NCBI GenBank assembly: GCA_963855995.1
Contig: OY979718.1
Location: 30,103,282-30,167,281 of the forward strand
Reading direction: 5' to 3'
Source of the DNA: Muricea muricata
Lineage: Eukaryota; Cnidaria; Anthozoa; Malacalcyonacea; Plexauridae
DNA length: 64,000 nt
Shown here: positions 62,516-64,000 of the stretch, piece after piece
How the letters are laid out: each line of letters opens with the position of its first letter
Position numbering within the stretch: position 1 is the stretch's first letter
The notes under the pieces: model-generated
Seen by the model: only the letters and a program-made list of their open reading frames with translations
What the model was told of the DNA's origin: nothing
Databases searched by the model: none
Program-made: the position numbers and the translations under genes

Positions 62516-64000
62516 GTTTCTCATGTCAACGGGTTACTTCGCTCATCTTGATAGTTTGAGCGCCGAAAACATGATTCCCGACTTGCTAAGTTCTGCAATT
62601 TCCATTTATTAGGTCTCTTTTAGGTCCGTGAATGCAGTACATCATTGCACTCAACTCGTTCACTTTAGCACTGAAAACATCATTTTAGGCTTTAAAACGT
62701 CACCCCGATCGATTTAAAACAGCAACTTTTAGTTGGTGATTTGAGCATGTTTTTACGTTCAAATCGCTTCTAGAACGCTTAAAACGCGATTTTGAGTGTT
62801 CTAAGATCGTTTCTTTTCAGTGTACAAGAAATTTATAGGTTTCTCATTTCAACATGTCATTTCGCTCATCCCGTTGGTTTGAGGACCGACAACCTGATTC
62901 CCGACTTGCTAAGTTCTGCAATTTCCATTTAGAAGGTATCTTTTAGGTCCATGATTGCGGTACATCATTGCGCTCAACTCGTTCACTTTAGCACTGAAAA
63001 CATCAATTTAAGCTCTAAAACGTCACCCTGATGGATTTAAAACGGCGATTTTAAGTTGGTGATTTGAGCATGTTTTTACGCTCAAATCGCTTCTAGAACA
63101 CTTAGAACGCAATTTTGCTGGTTCTAAGATCGTTTTTTTTCTTTTTACAAGAGAGTTATAGGTTTCTCACGTCAACGGGTTACTTCGCTCATCTGGATAG
63201 TTTGAGCGCCGAAAACCTGATTCCCGACTTCCAAAGTTCTGCAATTTCCATCTACTAGGTCTCACTTAGGTCCGTGATTGCAGTACATTATTGCGCTCAA
63301 CTCGTTCACTTTAGCACTGAAAACATCATTTTAAGCTCTAAAACGTCACCCTGATCGATTTAAAACAGCAATTTTTCGTTGGCGATTTGAGCATGTTTTT
63401 ACGTTCAAATCGCTTCTAGAACGCTTAAAACGCGATTTTGATGGTTCTAAGATCGTTTCTTTTCTGCTTACAAGAAAGTTATAGGTTTCTCATTTCAACA
63501 TGTCATTTCGCTCATCCCGATGGTTTGAACGTCGAAAACCTAATTCCGGCCTTGCTAAGTTCTGCAATTACCATTTAGAAGGTCTCTTTTTGGTCCGTGA
63601 TTGCAGTACATCATTTCGCTCAACTCGTTTACTTTAGCACTGAAAACCTCATTTTAAGCTTTAAAACGTCACCTTGACCGACATAAAACGGCGATTTTAA
63701 GTTGGTGATTTGAGCATGTTTTAACGCTCAAATCGCATCTAGAAGACTAAAAACGCAATTTTGATGGTTCTAAGATCGTTTCCTTTCAGTTTACAAAAGA
63801 GTTAAAGGTTTCTCATGTCAACGGGTTACTTCGCTCATCTCGATAGTTTGAGCGCCGAAAATATGATTCCCGACTTGCTAAGTTCTGCAATTTCCATTTA
63901 TTAGGTCTCTTTTAGGTCCGTGAATGCAGTACATCATTGCGCTCAACTCGTTCACTTTAGCACAGAAAACATCATTTTAAAATCAAAAACGTCTCCCTGA
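62515..64000 (-). repeat. Right-end monomers, more diverged
   Basis: About four and a half monomers with more private changes than their neighbours, for example TTGAGGACCGACAACC at about 62880, a T9 run at 63132-63140 and CATCTGGATAG at about 63190. The array continues beyond the window edge. Confidence 0.82.

Larger units (their letters stand above)
1..64000. repeat. Satellite DNA array, ~322-323 bp monomer, fills the window
   Basis: Landmarks such as the start of subrepeat A recur at 183, 506, 828, 1151, 1474 and 1797, and continue every 321-323 bp to the end, apart from a few small deletions. I found no non-satellite stretch longer than a few bases on either strand. Monomers differ by scattered substitutions and 1-3 bp indels and fall into recurring variant types. 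One monomer (183-505) is 39% GC. Long homogeneous arrays of this kind are known from eukaryotic centromeric, pericentromeric and subtelomeric heterochromatin; which of these applies cannot be decided here. The family is not one I recognise by sequence. Confidence 0.98.
24158..64000 (-). repeat. Right arm of the array, reverse orientation
   Basis: About 123 monomers, all the reverse complement of the left-arm unit: landmarks read GTTCTAAGATCG here and CGATCTTAGAAC on the left. The reverse-complemented start of subrepeat A lies near 24339 first and 63959 last. Two monomers are shortened by internal deletions, near 37049 and 54690. No monomer in forward orientation was seen within this arm. Confidence 0.97.

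Noticed and set aside
1..64000. CRISPR array.
   Set aside because: The repeats are ~322 bp and contiguous, with no unique spacers and no cas genes.
1..64000. rDNA spacer or telomere-associated repeat.
   Set aside because: No rRNA sequence and no run of telomeric repeats; TTTTAGG occurs singly as part of the monomer.
24158..64000. Additional inversion points in the right arm.
   Set aside because: Minus-strand open frames there suggested a switch, but the landmark GTTCTAAGATCG keeps one orientation throughout; those frames are simply the other strand of the same monomers.

Overview
The whole 64 kb is one uninterrupted tandem satellite-DNA array. The repeat unit is about 322-323 bp and about 39% GC (counted on one monomer). 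It occurs roughly 197 times, with no unique sequence, gene, transposon, RNA gene or CRISPR array visible between copies. This is typical of eukaryotic heterochromatin (centromeric, pericentromeric or subtelomeric). I do not recognise the family and cannot name the organism. CpG is not depleted (17 observed against about 12 expected in the monomer counted), which argues weakly against heavy long-term CpG methylation of this array.

Layout. Positions 1-24157 (left arm, about 74 monomers) run in one orientation. Positions 24158-64000 (right arm, about 123 monomers) run in the opposite orientation. The switch is abrupt, inside a monomer, with at most 1 bp of overlap. In the left-arm orientation each monomer splits into three diverged subrepeats of about 108, 108 and 107 bp (called A, B and C here). 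A and B align without gaps at 59 of 108 positions, so the present unit appears to be an old trimer of a ~107-bp ancestor. Subrepeat C carries an inverted repeat around an A-rich spacer. In some monomers it is a 14-bp perfect stem with a 4-nt loop.

Higher-order structure differs along the window. Left arm: a 3-monomer (968 bp) higher-order repeat at 2.4-5.3 and 10.8-15.6 kb; a 5-monomer (1,613 bp) tandem pair at 6.8-9.7 kb; a long segmental duplication (1.3-5.3 with 9.7-15.3 kb); and shorter duplications at 16-24 kb. Right arm: mainly 5-monomer (1,612-1,616 bp), 6-monomer (1,939 bp), 2-monomer (645 bp) and 9-monomer (2,903 bp) repeats. It also holds a large composite duplication (29.2-36.35 with 37.28-43.1 kb) whose two copies differ by two separate 2-monomer steps.

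No protein-coding gene is supported. The recurring 61-81-codon open frames are frames of the satellite itself and are closed by stops in many sister monomers. The interest lies in the array's evolution (inversion, nested higher-order repeats, hybrid monomers, recent duplications) and in the dyad in subrepeat C.
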